A DNA stretch of 24,128 bases from Clostridia bacterium. GTDB taxonomy: Bacteria; Bacillota; Clostridia; Oscillospirales; UBA644. The notes under the pieces were generated by a model. The model did no database searches. It was given only the letters and a program-made list of their open reading frames with translations, and was not told where the DNA came from. Position 1 is the stretch's first letter, and each line of letters starts with the position of its first letter. The translations under genes were made by a program, and so were the position numbers. Shown piece after piece: positions 6,820 to 14,531 of this stretch. The stretch lies in contig WHHJ01000030.1 of NCBI GenBank assembly GCA_014872655.1, forward strand, positions 1-24,128, in the 5' to 3' direction.

Positions 6820-7947
6820 TTATGGCAAGATGCTTTTGAAAACTTGATTCAAATAATACAGATACTTTTCCGAAAAAGTCTGTTCGTCTTCTTTTTGTGC
6901 AACACTTTCACACAGGGTCAGTTTCATGGTACCTACCAGTCTGTTTTTGTATGCTAATTCTACATAGACCTGTTGGTCAAAGGTTTCTTTTTGAATAGGG
7001 GCATATAAAGACTGCGGCAAACAGTCCGTCGGGATATATTCTATTTTTTGTCCGTCAATGCACACGCCGTAGACGGGTTCTGGATTTGTAAAACGAGCCG
7101 GATGTGTTCCGTTCAGTACCGGAACGGTTATGGAGTATTGCCCTGCTTCGTATAACGTATAACTGCTGACCCGTCGAAAGCCTTCTTCAAACATTTCTGT
7201 GTGATCCTGCCAGTCATTGCCGTCATTGAGAGTGACGTTGATGAGTGTAACTCCGTCTTTTTTTGCGGAGGTGACCAGGCAGCGTCCAGCTGCTTTAGTA
7301 AATCCGGTTTTAACGCCTGTGGTGTATTCATACGAGGAAAGCAGGCGATTGGAATTTTCAATCACTAAACCGTGATAATCTAATTTTTTCTTTTTGGTGC
7401 TGACAATTTGAGCAAACGTATCATTCTTTAGTGCTTCTGCGGCAATTAAAGCTAATTCGCGGGCCGTTGTATAATGATTGTCGGATGGCAATCCATGCGG
7501 ATTTTCAAAATGGGTATGTGTCAGTCCCATTTGTTTGGCACGTTCGTTCATTAACTCTGCAAAAGCTTCTAACGAACCGGAAATGTTTTCTGCAATGGTT
7601 TGTGCTGCATCATTGGCGGATTTCATCATCAGCATATGCAGCAGATCATTGAGCGAAATCTGATCCCCGGCCAGCAGGCCGATTTGCGTCCCCTCTACTT
7701 TGCATGCGGTTTCTGATACCGTAAAAGTTTGGTTGATATCTGCATTTTCCAATGCCACTAGGGCCGTCATGATCTTGGTCGTGCTGGCCATCGGCAGTTG
7801 TTCGTCTGCATTTTTTTCATATAGACTGATTCCAGTCTGCGCCTCAATGGTAATTGCTGCTTTAGCACTGTTTTGTGCGTGCGTTTTTATCGTTGTTGCA
7901 GACCATAAAAAAATGGAACAAAGAAGTATTGCTGCTGTTTTTTTCAT
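6820..7947 (-). CDS. D-alanyl-D-alanine carboxypeptidase (DacF/PBP5-like)
   Basis: This 375-residue secreted, membrane-associated penicillin-binding protein removes the terminal D-Ala of peptidoglycan stem peptides. It has a signal peptide at 1-24 (KK, hydrophobic core, cleavage near THA). All three active-site motifs are present: S55-T-T-K58, S110-A-N112 and K213-T-G215. A PBP5-type C-terminal domain follows and ends in an aromatic, amphipathic tail (LYYLNQVFKSIL) suited to membrane anchoring. Two adjacent ATGs (7950, 7947) follow GGGTG; 7947 gives the better spacing. The open frame continues far upstream but without signal-peptide sense. In spore formers such genes include dacF and dacB, which shape the cortex. 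It leads an operon with three unrelated housekeeping genes. Confidence 0.92.
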   Translation of the reverse strand: MKKTAAILLCSIFLWSATTIKTHAQNSAKAAITIEAQTGISLYEKNADEQLPMASTTKIMTALVALENADINQTFTVSETACKVEGTQIGLLAGDQISLNDLLHMLMMKSANDAAQTIAENISGSLEAFAELMNERAKQMGLTHTHFENPHGLPSDNHYTTARELALIAAEALKNDTFAQIVSTKKKKLDYHGLVIENSNRLLSSYEYTTGVKTGFTKAAGRCLVTSAKKDGVTLINVTLNDGNDWQDHTEMFEEGFRRVSSYTLYEAGQYSITVPVLNGTHPARFTNPEPVYGVCIDGQKIEYIPTDCLPQSLYAPIQKETFDQQVYVELAYKNRLVGTMKLTLCESVAQKEDEQTFSEKYLYYLNQVFKSILP

Positions 7948-7993
7948 CATATCACCCGATCTAATATGTTTGTTTATAGATATGCATAAATCC

Positions 7994-8022
7994 TTTACAT
8001 TATGAAGATAATATGATATACT
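7994..8022 (+). promoter_or_regulatory. sigma-A promoter of the aldo/keto reductase gene
   Basis: TTTACA (7994-7999), a 17-nt spacer and TATACT (8017-8022) occur upstream of a good RBS (AGAGGAGG near 8036-8043). The hexamers interleave with those of the minus-strand promoter, so polymerase can bind only one at a time. Confidence 0.7.
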
Positions 8023-8027
8023 GTAAA
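7999..8027 (-). promoter_or_regulatory. sigma-A promoter of the carboxypeptidase operon
   Basis: On the minus strand, TTTACA (8027-8022), a 17-nt spacer and CATAAT (8004-7999) match the consensus at 5 of 6 positions each. It lies almost exactly on top of the opposite-strand promoter for the aldo/keto reductase. Confidence 0.6.
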
Positions 8028-8050
8028 AAAATGGCAGAGGAGGATTTGTA

Positions 8051-8878
8051 ATGAAGTGGGATATCCATTCAAGAAAAATGCTGAATAACGGCACGTCTAT
8101 TCCGCGATTCGGTTTTGGTGTATGGCGAGCCAATGCTGGGGCTGAAACACAAAATGCGGTTTTGTGGGCATTGCAGGCAGGGTATCGGCATATTGATACG
8201 GCGGCGATTTATAAAAACGAGCAGGATGTGGGACAGGCTATTCGCCGCAGTGGGATTGATCGAAAGGATCTGTTTATTACTACAAAATTGTGGAATGATG
8301 ATATGCGCAGCGGCAGACAGATGCAGGCATTTGAAGAAAGTCTGGAGAAATTGCAGACGGATTATGTGGATTTATATTTGATTCATTGGCCGGTTGAGAA
8401 TTTTATAGAATCTTGGCGCTGTTTAGAAAAAATCTATCAAAGCGGCCGGGCAAAAGCCATAGGTGTTTCAAACTTCAAGGTGCATCATCTTCAGACATTA
8501 TTAGAGCATTGCGAAGTGGTTCCTGCTGTGGATCAAATGGAGTTCAGCCCCTATATGCAGGACAATGAATCTGTAGGTTTTTGTGCGGATCATGGGATTT
8601 GTTATGAAGCTTGGAGCCCTTTGGGCGCGGGTACATTGATCGAGGAGCCTCGCATTTTGGAGATCGCGCAGGCATGCGGAAAAACAACGGCTCAGGTGAT
8701 TTTAAGATGGGTTTTGCAGCGCGATATTGTTGTTTTTCCAAAATCTGTACATCAGGAAAGAATTCAGGAAAATGCGGATATTTTTGATTTTGAGCTCAAT
8801 GAAGAGCAAATGCAGATAATCAATGGATTAAACTGTTTCCGTCGGACGGGTTCGGATCCGGATCATTTTGATTTTTAA
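8051..8878 (+). CDS. aldo/keto reductase (2,5-diketo-D-gluconate reductase-like)
   Basis: This 275-residue NADPH-dependent oxidoreductase has an (alpha/beta)8 barrel. The catalytic tetrad is complete: D49, Y54, K79 and H112. Typical motifs are GFGVWRA near 21-27, GYRHIDTAAIYKNE at 44-57, DLYLIHWP near 107-114 and a C-terminal FPKSVHQERIQEN cofactor-binding segment. It would reduce aldehydes or ketones to alcohols, probably in detoxification or sugar metabolism; the natural substrate is unknown. The ATG follows AGAGGAGG at 8 nt. The acetyltransferase gene starts 12 bp after its stop, so the two are likely cotranscribed. Confidence 0.93.
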   Translation: MKWDIHSRKMLNNGTSIPRFGFGVWRANAGAETQNAVLWALQAGYRHIDTAAIYKNEQDVGQAIRRSGIDRKDLFITTKLWNDDMRSGRQMQAFEESLEKLQTDYVDLYLIHWPVENFIESWRCLEKIYQSGRAKAIGVSNFKVHHLQTLLEHCEVVPAVDQMEFSPYMQDNESVGFCADHGICYEAWSPLGAGTLIEEPRILEIAQACGKTTAQVILRWVLQRDIVVFPKSVHQERIQENADIFDFELNEEQMQIINGLNCFRRTGSDPDHFDF

Positions 8879-8890
8879 AGGGTGTTTTTT

Positions 8891-9442
8891 ATGGAAATGA
8901 AGTGTTTGGATCTTGCCGAAGTGTTTGACATCTATGACCGATACGCCATTCATGATTTTCCTGCCAGTGAACTAAAAACAAAAGACCATATCAAAGATTT
9001 GATGACTCGAGGGCTTTATCGTTGCTTCGGCTTTTATCAACAGTCACAGTTGGTTGCCTATGCGTGGTTTTTTGTTTGTGAGCCTTCGCTGTATTTGTTG
9101 GATTTCTTTGCGGTATTGGCAGCTTTCCGTTCTCAGGGTTTAGGTGCGCAAATTTTGCAATTATTGCGAGAACAGATTGGCGCACATGGCGTTTACGGAG
9201 AGGTCGAGGATCCCGACTATGCCATTGATTCGGACGATCGCAGTATTCGACAGCGCAGAATCGGATTTTATTTGCGCAACGGGATGCATCTGACGGGTGT
9301 TCGATCTTCGGTTTTGACAGATCGGTATTTGATTTTTTGTTCGGAGCCTCAACCGGATGACATCGTACGTCAGCATGTAAGACAATTGTATCAGACGATG
9401 TTTGACGAAGCGTTTTATCAAAAGCATATTATTGTTCAATAA
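8891..9442 (+). CDS. GNAT-family N-acetyltransferase
   Basis: A 183-residue GNAT protein. The acetyl-CoA binding motif A is visible as FRSQGLGAQILQLL near 79-92 (R80, G83, G85), preceded by the beta-strand LYLLDFFAVLAAFR. A later IGFYLRNGMHLTG near 128-140 is the usual motif-B region. It transfers an acetyl group from acetyl-CoA to an unidentified amine. The ATG at 8891 is preferred over a GTG at 8882 because AAAGGGTG sits about 6 nt before the ATG. It follows the aldo/keto reductase closely and ends before a strong terminator. Confidence 0.85.
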   Translation: MEMKCLDLAEVFDIYDRYAIHDFPASELKTKDHIKDLMTRGLYRCFGFYQQSQLVAYAWFFVCEPSLYLLDFFAVLAAFRSQGLGAQILQLLREQIGAHGVYGEVEDPDYAIDSDDRSIRQRRIGFYLRNGMHLTGVRSSVLTDRYLIFCSEPQPDDIVRQHVRQLYQTMFDEAFYQKHIIVQ

Positions 9443-9472
9443 GAAAATGGATACCGGGGAAATTTCCCGGGA

Positions 9473-9510
9473 AATAAAAGATCCGGGAAAAGGTTCCCGG
9501 ATCTTTTATT
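9473..9510. terminator. intrinsic terminator between convergent genes (bidirectional)
   Basis: 17-bp perfect arms (AATAAAAGATCCGGGAA and complement) with loop AAGG end in T-rich runs on both strands. They separate the acetyltransferase (+) from the ACT-domain gene (-), whose stop is at the hairpin edge. A smaller GC-rich inverted repeat (CCGGGGAAATTTCCCGG, around 9454-9470) lies immediately upstream. Confidence 0.93.
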
Positions 9511-9996
9511 TTATTCAGTCAGTTCTTCTCTAAATACTTCACGGAACATTTTTACGGCATTGCCGTAATATCGCTCATCAAACAGGCAGGCAATGGTTCT
9601 TTTAGACGTTGTAATGAGTTTTATTCGAATGCCGTAATTGGCAAAGGCTTCAAAAACAAAAGCACATATGCCGCATTCCTGTTCCACTTTTTGCCCGCAG
9701 AACGTTGCAATGCAGTTTTGAGCATTTAACTCGATTCTCGGCTTTTTATCTGCTTGTAACTGTGTGATGATTTGTATAATACGCGTCGTATCCGCCGCAT
9801 TGGCCGTAAAAGACAATGTTTGGGTTGTTTTGCAAGAAGGGTTTAATGCAATCATATTGATATTAACTCCTTCTGCTCCCAGCTTTGTAAATAAATCGGC
9901 AATAGCTGCGGTTGTATTATCCAAATCAAAAACGTTTACAACAATAACGTCTGTTTCCAATGAAATACTTGTCAAAATATCTCGTATATCGGTCAT
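9511..9996 (-). CDS. stand-alone ACT-domain protein (aspartokinase regulatory-domain-like)
   Basis: A 161-residue protein made of what appear to be two ACT domains and no kinase domain. The first covers about 15-75 (VIVVNVFDLDNTTAAIADLF, EGVNINMIALN), the second about 85-150 (CIATFCGQKV, GIRIKLITTSKRTIACLF). The order and motifs resemble the tandem C-terminal ACT regulatory domains of lysine- or threonine-sensitive aspartate kinases. It is the third gene after asd and dapA, so it may sense lysine or threonine and act on a separate aspartokinase, but that is inference. The ATG at 9996 follows GGGGGGAT; the open frame extends upstream to 10077 into dapA without family sequence. The dapA stop is 32 bp upstream. 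Confidence 0.82.
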   Translation of the reverse strand: MTDIRDILTSISLETDVIVVNVFDLDNTTAAIADLFTKLGAEGVNINMIALNPSCKTTQTLSFTANAADTTRIIQIITQLQADKKPRIELNAQNCIATFCGQKVEQECGICAFVFEAFANYGIRIKLITTSKRTIACLFDERYYGNAVKMFREVFREELTE

Positions 9997-10028
9997 ATAA
10001 ATCCCCCCGGGTATGAAGTTGCGCTTTT

Positions 10029-10916
10029 TTAGATCAGCCGGAGTTTTTTCATCTGCCGTTCCAATTCTTTTACGCACTTTTTTCCCGCTTTTACCAGAGG
10101 TCTCCGAGGCAATCCAACGTCAAATCCCATCATTTGTTGCGCGGCTTTGACAGGGATAGGATTCGGCTCTGCAAACAAAGCGCGGATTAGACCGGTCAAT
10201 TCCGTTTGTGCCTGTGCGCTCTTTTGAACGTTTCCTGCAAAAAAATCGGCACATAACTGGTGTGTCTGTTGCGGAACGATATTGGCCATCACGCTGATAA
10301 CACCTTTTGCTCCCAAAGCCAGCATTGGGGTAATGACGCTGTCGTCTCCGCAATAAATATCTAAGTTCTTTTTGCATAACGAAAGCGTTCTTGCCAACGC
10401 GGCAAGGTCCGGATTAGCCTCTTTTGCGGCTATAATATTTTTATGCCGAGAAAGTTTTAAATATGTTTCCGGAGCGATGTTTACGCCTGTTCTGGACGGA
10501 ACATTGTAAACAATCATCGGCAAATTGATTCGATCCGCAATATACAAAAAATGATTGATAATTCCTTGTTGTGTGGTTCGGTTGTAATAGGGGGTAATTT
10601 GAAGGTGGGCATCTGCACCGACTTCCTTTGCAAATTCAGCAAAATCCAGTGCTCGAGTTGTGTTATTGCTGCCAGCGCCCGCAATAACAGGAACTCTTCC
10701 GCCCACCTTGTTAATACAAAATTTTATAAGTCTTTTATGTTCACTGTCTTCCAGTGCCGGGGTTTCGCCCGTTGTCCCGCAAATCACTAAAGCGTCCGTA
10801 TTGTTGGCCAGTTGAAATTCAATCATCTGTTCCAGCACGCTGTAGTCTATGCTCATATCAGCTTTGAAAGGGGTGGTAAGAGCTGCCGCAGAGCCTGAGA
10901 AGATACTTTTTCTCAA
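10029..10916 (-). CDS. dapA: 4-hydroxy-tetrahydrodipicolinate synthase
   Basis: DapA condenses pyruvate with aspartate semialdehyde, the first committed step of lysine, diaminopimelate and dipicolinate synthesis. The 295 residues match the family. Visible marks are LTTPF near 13-17, CGTTGETP at 46-53 with the proton-relay threonines, Y137 and R142 in YNVPSRTG, and the Schiff-base lysine K165 in AAKEA. The start is a TTG at 10916, preceded by AAGGGAGG at about 7 nt; the next ATG would remove the LTTPF strand. It lies between asd (23-bp gap) and the ACT gene. Dipicolinate made from its product is the ligand handled by the SpoVA proteins at the left of the window. Confidence 0.96.
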   Translation of the reverse strand: MRKSIFSGSAAALTTPFKADMSIDYSVLEQMIEFQLANNTDALVICGTTGETPALEDSEHKRLIKFCINKVGGRVPVIAGAGSNNTTRALDFAEFAKEVGADAHLQITPYYNRTTQQGIINHFLYIADRINLPMIVYNVPSRTGVNIAPETYLKLSRHKNIIAAKEANPDLAALARTLSLCKKNLDIYCGDDSVITPMLALGAKGVISVMANIVPQQTHQLCADFFAGNVQKSAQAQTELTGLIRALFAEPNPIPVKAAQQMMGFDVGLPRRPLVKAGKKCVKELERQMKKLRLI

Positions 10917-10939
10917 ACCGGGGCCTCCCTTTTAGTAAA

Positions 10940-11950
10940 TTATTTTTTCAGTTCTCCTGTTTGCCACATATCGATCAGTTTCAATGCAATTTGCACTGCA
11001 TTGGCTGCCGCACCCTTACGGATATTGTCGGCAACGACCCACATGTTTAATGCATTGGGAGCACTGTCATCCCGTCTGATTCTGCCAACGTAAACCTCGT
11101 TGGTTCCTTTTGCAGTAATTGCCATCGGGTATACATTGTTTTTAGGATCGTCCTGTACGATAATACCGTCAAAGTTTGCCAAAGCGTTACGTACTTCATC
11201 CAGATCAAAATCCTTGTAGAATTCTACATTGATTGATTCACTGTGACAATCAAATACAGGAACTCGAACGGTGGTTGCCGTGATTTTCAACGAATCGTCG
11301 TGCAAAATCTTCCGAGTTTCATTGACCATTTTCATTTCTTCTTTTGTGTATCCGTTTTCTTCAAAAACGTCAATATGCGGTAAACAGTTCGAGAAGATCG
11401 GATGCGGGAATTTTTGCGGTTCTTTGCCCTCAATGCCGTACTTGAGGTCATTGTAGCCGCCGAGCCCTGCGCCGGAAACCGCCTGATAAGTCGAGTAAAC
11501 AATTCGTTTGATCTTGTACAGGTCATGTAAAGGTTTCAGCGCAACAACTGCCTGGATTGTAGAACAGTTTGGATTTGCGATAATTCCGTTGTGCTTCCGA
11601 ATATCTTCCGGATTGACTTCGGGAATAACAAGCGGTACGTTCGGATCCATACGCCATGCGGAGCTGTTGTCGATGACAACGCATCCGTGTTGAGCTGCGA
11701 TGGGGGAGAACTTTTCGCTTGTTGATCCGCCTGCGGAGAACAGGGCGATGTCAAATCCCTCGTCAAAGCTATGTTCATCGAGTAGTTTTACCGTGTATTT
11801 TTTCCCGAAGAATTCCACTTCAGAACCCGCCGAGCGGGCAGATGCAAACAAGGTATAATCTGCCTGCAGACCGTATTCCTCCAAAACTTTCAGAAAAGTA
11901 CGTCCTACCATGCCGGTTGCGCCGACAATGGCAATTTTGTAGTTGTTCAT
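10940..11950 (-). CDS. asd: aspartate-semialdehyde dehydrogenase
   Basis: Asd reduces aspartyl-phosphate to aspartate semialdehyde using NADPH, the branch point to lysine, threonine and methionine. It has 336 residues. The NADP-binding motif GATGMVG is at 10-16, the catalytic cysteine C129 in NPNCSTIQ and the catalytic histidine H236 in FDCHSESINVEF. The ATG at 11950 has AGGAGA 8 nt upstream; a TTG two codons earlier is too close to that site. First gene of the operon asd-dapA-ACT, with a leader of about 130 nt that contains a repeated segment and a GC-rich block. Confidence 0.97.
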   Translation of the reverse strand: MNNYKIAIVGATGMVGRTFLKVLEEYGLQADYTLFASARSAGSEVEFFGKKYTVKLLDEHSFDEGFDIALFSAGGSTSEKFSPIAAQHGCVVIDNSSAWRMDPNVPLVIPEVNPEDIRKHNGIIANPNCSTIQAVVALKPLHDLYKIKRIVYSTYQAVSGAGLGGYNDLKYGIEGKEPQKFPHPIFSNCLPHIDVFEENGYTKEEMKMVNETRKILHDDSLKITATTVRVPVFDCHSESINVEFYKDFDLDEVRNALANFDGIIVQDDPKNNVYPMAITAKGTNEVYVGRIRRDDSAPNALNMWVVADNIRKGAAANAVQIALKLIDMWQTGELKK

Positions 11951-12083
11951 AATCAATCTCTCCTATATCACATTGTATGTGAGTGATAACAAATTTGTAT
12001 ACGCTCCTATATCAAAAACTTTCGGCACGGTCGGCGGAGGGTCCTTGACAAGGAACACGCAAGGCTGTATAATAATACATGTT
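11951..12083 (-). promoter_or_regulatory. asd leader with direct repeat and hairpin near the RBS
   Basis: The 11-mer GATATAGGAG preceded by T (plus-strand CTCCTATATCA at 11960-11970 and 12004-12014) occurs twice, 44 bp apart; the proximal copy is the asd ribosome binding site. Between them, at 11968-11982, TCACAT-ACA-AUGUGA can form a hairpin directly before the RBS. A GC-rich block lies at about 12021-12060. I find no lysine riboswitch core. A regulatory role is inferred from position only. Confidence 0.35.
12045..12073 (+). promoter_or_regulatory. sigma-A promoter of queA (and probably tgt)
   Basis: TTGACA (12045-12050), 17 nt and TATAAT (12068-12073) match the consensus perfectly. The expected start is near 12080 and the leader about 80 nt. 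It faces the equally strong asd promoter, so each transcript is antisense to the other's promoter. Confidence 0.85.
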
Positions 12084-12089
12084 TTTATT

Positions 12090-12118
12090 ATTATATCATC
12101 GTTGAAAAAGCTTGTCAA
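12090..12118 (-). promoter_or_regulatory. sigma-A promoter of the asd-dapA-ACT operon
   Basis: On the minus strand, TTGACA (12118-12113), 17 nt and TATAAT (12095-12090) match the consensus perfectly. The expected start is near 12083, giving a leader of roughly 130 nt. Transcription proceeds across the queA promoter. Confidence 0.8.
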
Positions 12119-12159
12119 TTATATTTTTTCAAATTTTTAAGGAGTTTTGACCGTTATTT

Positions 12160-13179
12160 ATGAAATTATCTGATTTTAACTATGATTTACCTCCCGAATT
12201 GATTGCGCAGACCCCAATAGAACCTCGGGATGAAAGCCGTTTGCTTTGCTGTAATCGTCAAACTGGAGAATTGACTCATAAACATTTTCGGGATATTATA
12301 GATTTTTTTGAGCCGGGAGATTGTTTGGTTTTAAACGATTCTCGGGTTATTCCGGCTCGACTGTATGCGGTAAGACGTGATACCGGAGCTGTTGTAGAGG
12401 TCTTTTTGCTTCGGCCGATGCAGGAAGCAGATGTTTGGGAATGCTTGGTCAAACCGGGAAAAAAAGCAAAAATCGGAACGGTTTTGGATATTGATAATGT
12501 AACGTGCGAGGTTTTGGATATTATTGAGGACGGAAATCGTATCATTCGGTTTACCTGTGAGCAAGACGTAACAGAACGTCTCAAGCAGTTGGGACAAGTC
12601 CCGCTTCCTCCGTATATTCATGAAAAATTGAAAGATGCTGGCCGGTACCAAACTGTTTATGCCAAACATGACGGTTCTGTAGCTGCTCCGACGGCAGGAC
12701 TTCACTTTACGCCGGAGTTGTTGCAGCAGTTACAACAAAAAGGCGTGCAGATCGTTTTTGTTACCCTGCATGTGGGATTGGGCACTTTTCGACCGGTTAA
12801 AGAAGAAGACCCGACAAAACACAAAATGCATACAGAAAGTTTTATTCTTTCTCAACAAGCGGCCGATACGATTAACCGTACCAAACAGAATGGCGGTCGG
12901 ATTACAGCCGTTGGTACAACTTCGGTTCGGGTGTTGGAAACGGTGGGACGGGAGTTGCCTCTTTGTGCAACCAGCGGGCAAACGGACATCTTTATTTATC
13001 CCGGATTTTCGTTCCATGTTGTCGATCGACTGATCACGAATTTTCATTTGCCGGAGAGCACCTTAATTATGCTGGTCAGTGCATTTTCGGATCGGGAGAA
13101 AATTTTGCATGCCTATGAAGAAGCGGTTCGTCAGCGATATCGTTTCTTTTCATTCGGCGATGCGATGTTTTTATATTAA
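12160..13179 (+). CDS. queA: S-adenosylmethionine:tRNA ribosyltransferase-isomerase
   Basis: QueA transfers and isomerises the ribosyl moiety of SAM onto preQ1 in tRNA, giving epoxyqueuosine. It has 339 residues. The canonical N-terminus (LSDFNYDLPPELIAQTP), VAAPTAGLHFT near 168-178, VTLHVGLGTFRPV near 195-207 and the conserved TNFHLPEST near 291-299 identify the family. The only possible start is the ATG at 12160, since a stop lies in frame 10-12 nt upstream. Its AAGGAG is about 15 nt away, longer than usual, so initiation may be modest. tgt follows 43 bp after the stop, the usual order in Clostridia. Confidence 0.97.
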   Translation: MKLSDFNYDLPPELIAQTPIEPRDESRLLCCNRQTGELTHKHFRDIIDFFEPGDCLVLNDSRVIPARLYAVRRDTGAVVEVFLLRPMQEADVWECLVKPGKKAKIGTVLDIDNVTCEVLDIIEDGNRIIRFTCEQDVTERLKQLGQVPLPPYIHEKLKDAGRYQTVYAKHDGSVAAPTAGLHFTPELLQQLQQKGVQIVFVTLHVGLGTFRPVKEEDPTKHKMHTESFILSQQAADTINRTKQNGGRITAVGTTSVRVLETVGRELPLCATSGQTDIFIYPGFSFHVVDRLITNFHLPESTLIMLVSAFSDREKILHAYEEAVRQRYRFFSFGDAMFLY

Positions 13180-13222
13180 GTACGCCGATAACCGATTGAT
13201 GTTGAGCAGAAGGGGAAAATAG

Positions 13223-14350
13223 ATGTTTACGATTTTAAAGCAACAAGGACGCGCACGGCGAGGAACCTTTCAAACGGTGCACGGAACCATCCAGACGCCT
13301 GTTTTTATGAATGTCGGTACAGCCGGAGCGATTAAAGGCGGTATTTCTGCGGATGATTTGGAACTTTTAGGTTGTCAGGTTTTATTGTGTAATACGTATC
13401 ATTTGCATGTTCGTCCGGGGGACGATTTGGTTCGACAGGCCGGTGGATTACATCGGTTTGTTCATTGGGATCATCCGATTTTAACAGACAGCGGCGGATT
13501 TCAGGTTTTTTCACTGGCACAACTCCGTCAGATCAAAGAAGAAGGGGTCACATTTGCTTCTCATGTAGATGGGCGCCGGATTTTTATGGGCCCGGAAGAA
13601 AGCATGCGGATACAGTCCAACCTGGGGTCGACGATTGCGATGGCGTTTGATGAATGTATCGAAAATCCGGCCGAGTATGATTATGTAAAACGTTCCTGTG
13701 AACGGACGTATCGTTGGTTGGTTCGGTGTAAGAAGGAACTGGCACGCCTGAATGCGTCCGGTGCGGTGAATCCGCATCAGATGCTTTGGGGAATCAATCA
13801 GGGCGGAACTTATGAGGATTTACGAATTCGGCACATGAAAGATATCGCCGAATTGGATTTGGACGGGTATGCTATTGGCGGACTTGCCGTAGGCGAAGAA
13901 ACAGAGGATATGTATCGTATTATTGATGCGGTAGAACCGAATATGCCACAAAACAAGCCCAGGTATTTGATGGGAGTCGGAACCCCTGTTAATATTCTGG
14001 AGGCGGTGCATCGAGGCATAGACTTTTTTGATTGTGTCATGCCTTCGCGCAATGCCCGGCACGGACATTTGTTTACTTCGCAGGGAATCATCAACATCGC
14101 CAATCTGAAGTATCGTGATGATTTTTCTCCGATTGACGAAGCCTGTGATTGTCCGGTTTGTCAAAAGTATTCGAGGGCATATCTCCGGCATTTGCTGAAA
14201 TCGGGCGAGATGCTGGGAATGCGGTTTGCCGTGATGCACAATCTGTATTTTTATAACCGGTTAATGGCTGATATCCGCTGCGCGTTGGAAGAAGATCGGT
14301 TTGAAACTTTTTATGAGCAAAAGCGGGAAATTTACGGCCGAAGAATTTGA
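13223..14350 (+). CDS. tgt: tRNA-guanine transglycosylase (queuine/preQ1 tRNA-ribosyltransferase)
   Basis: Tgt exchanges the wobble guanine (G34) of Asp, Asn, His and Tyr tRNAs for preQ1. It has 375 residues. The substrate-binding aspartate D89 is in TDSGGFQVFSL, the nucleophile D270 in FFDCVMPSRNARHG, and the zinc site is C308, C310, C313 and H339 (CDCPVC...MHN). AAGGGGAAAA precedes the ATG. It acts in the same pathway as queA upstream. No preQ1 riboswitch or queCDEF genes are visible in the window, so preQ1 must come from elsewhere in the genome or from uptake. Confidence 0.97.
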   Translation: MFTILKQQGRARRGTFQTVHGTIQTPVFMNVGTAGAIKGGISADDLELLGCQVLLCNTYHLHVRPGDDLVRQAGGLHRFVHWDHPILTDSGGFQVFSLAQLRQIKEEGVTFASHVDGRRIFMGPEESMRIQSNLGSTIAMAFDECIENPAEYDYVKRSCERTYRWLVRCKKELARLNASGAVNPHQMLWGINQGGTYEDLRIRHMKDIAELDLDGYAIGGLAVGEETEDMYRIIDAVEPNMPQNKPRYLMGVGTPVNILEAVHRGIDFFDCVMPSRNARHGHLFTSQGIINIANLKYRDDFSPIDEACDCPVCQKYSRAYLRHLLKSGEMLGMRFAVMHNLYFYNRLMADIRCALEEDRFETFYEQKREIYGRRI

Positions 14351-14471
14351 ATTATTTTTGTGTTTAAAAACGGTCAAAATAGGATTGCCGCTTTGTGTCG
14401 AATCTTTATTAGAGATGTCTTTTTTAGAAATGCGTATGCCGATAAGTTTACATAAAGTTTAGTTTCTCCTA

Positions 14472-14500
14472 TTGAAATTTAAGGCATTCTATAGTATAAT
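14472..14500 (+). promoter_or_regulatory. sigma-A promoter of yajC
   Basis: TTGAAA (14472-14477), 17 nt and TATAAT (14495-14500) lie about 30 nt before the yajC start and 120 bp after tgt. yajC is therefore probably transcribed independently as well as by read-through; I see no clear terminator after tgt. Confidence 0.75.
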
Positions 14501-14531
14501 CATTATAAGTCAAATTATTTGGAGGTACTCT

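Noticed and set aside
7951..8133. Long N-terminal extension of the carboxypeptidase
   Set aside because: It runs across the promoters and into the opposite-strand reductase gene; the signal peptide begins at 7947.
11951..12083. Lysine riboswitch or T-box upstream of asd
   Set aside because: The leader is only about 130 nt, lacks the conserved L-box core and the T-box sequence, and has no terminator hairpin with a U run.
12276..12705. Minus-strand open frames inside queA (and similar frames inside tgt, dapA and asd)
   Set aside because: They lie wholly antisense to well-conserved genes, without RBS or recognisable protein families.
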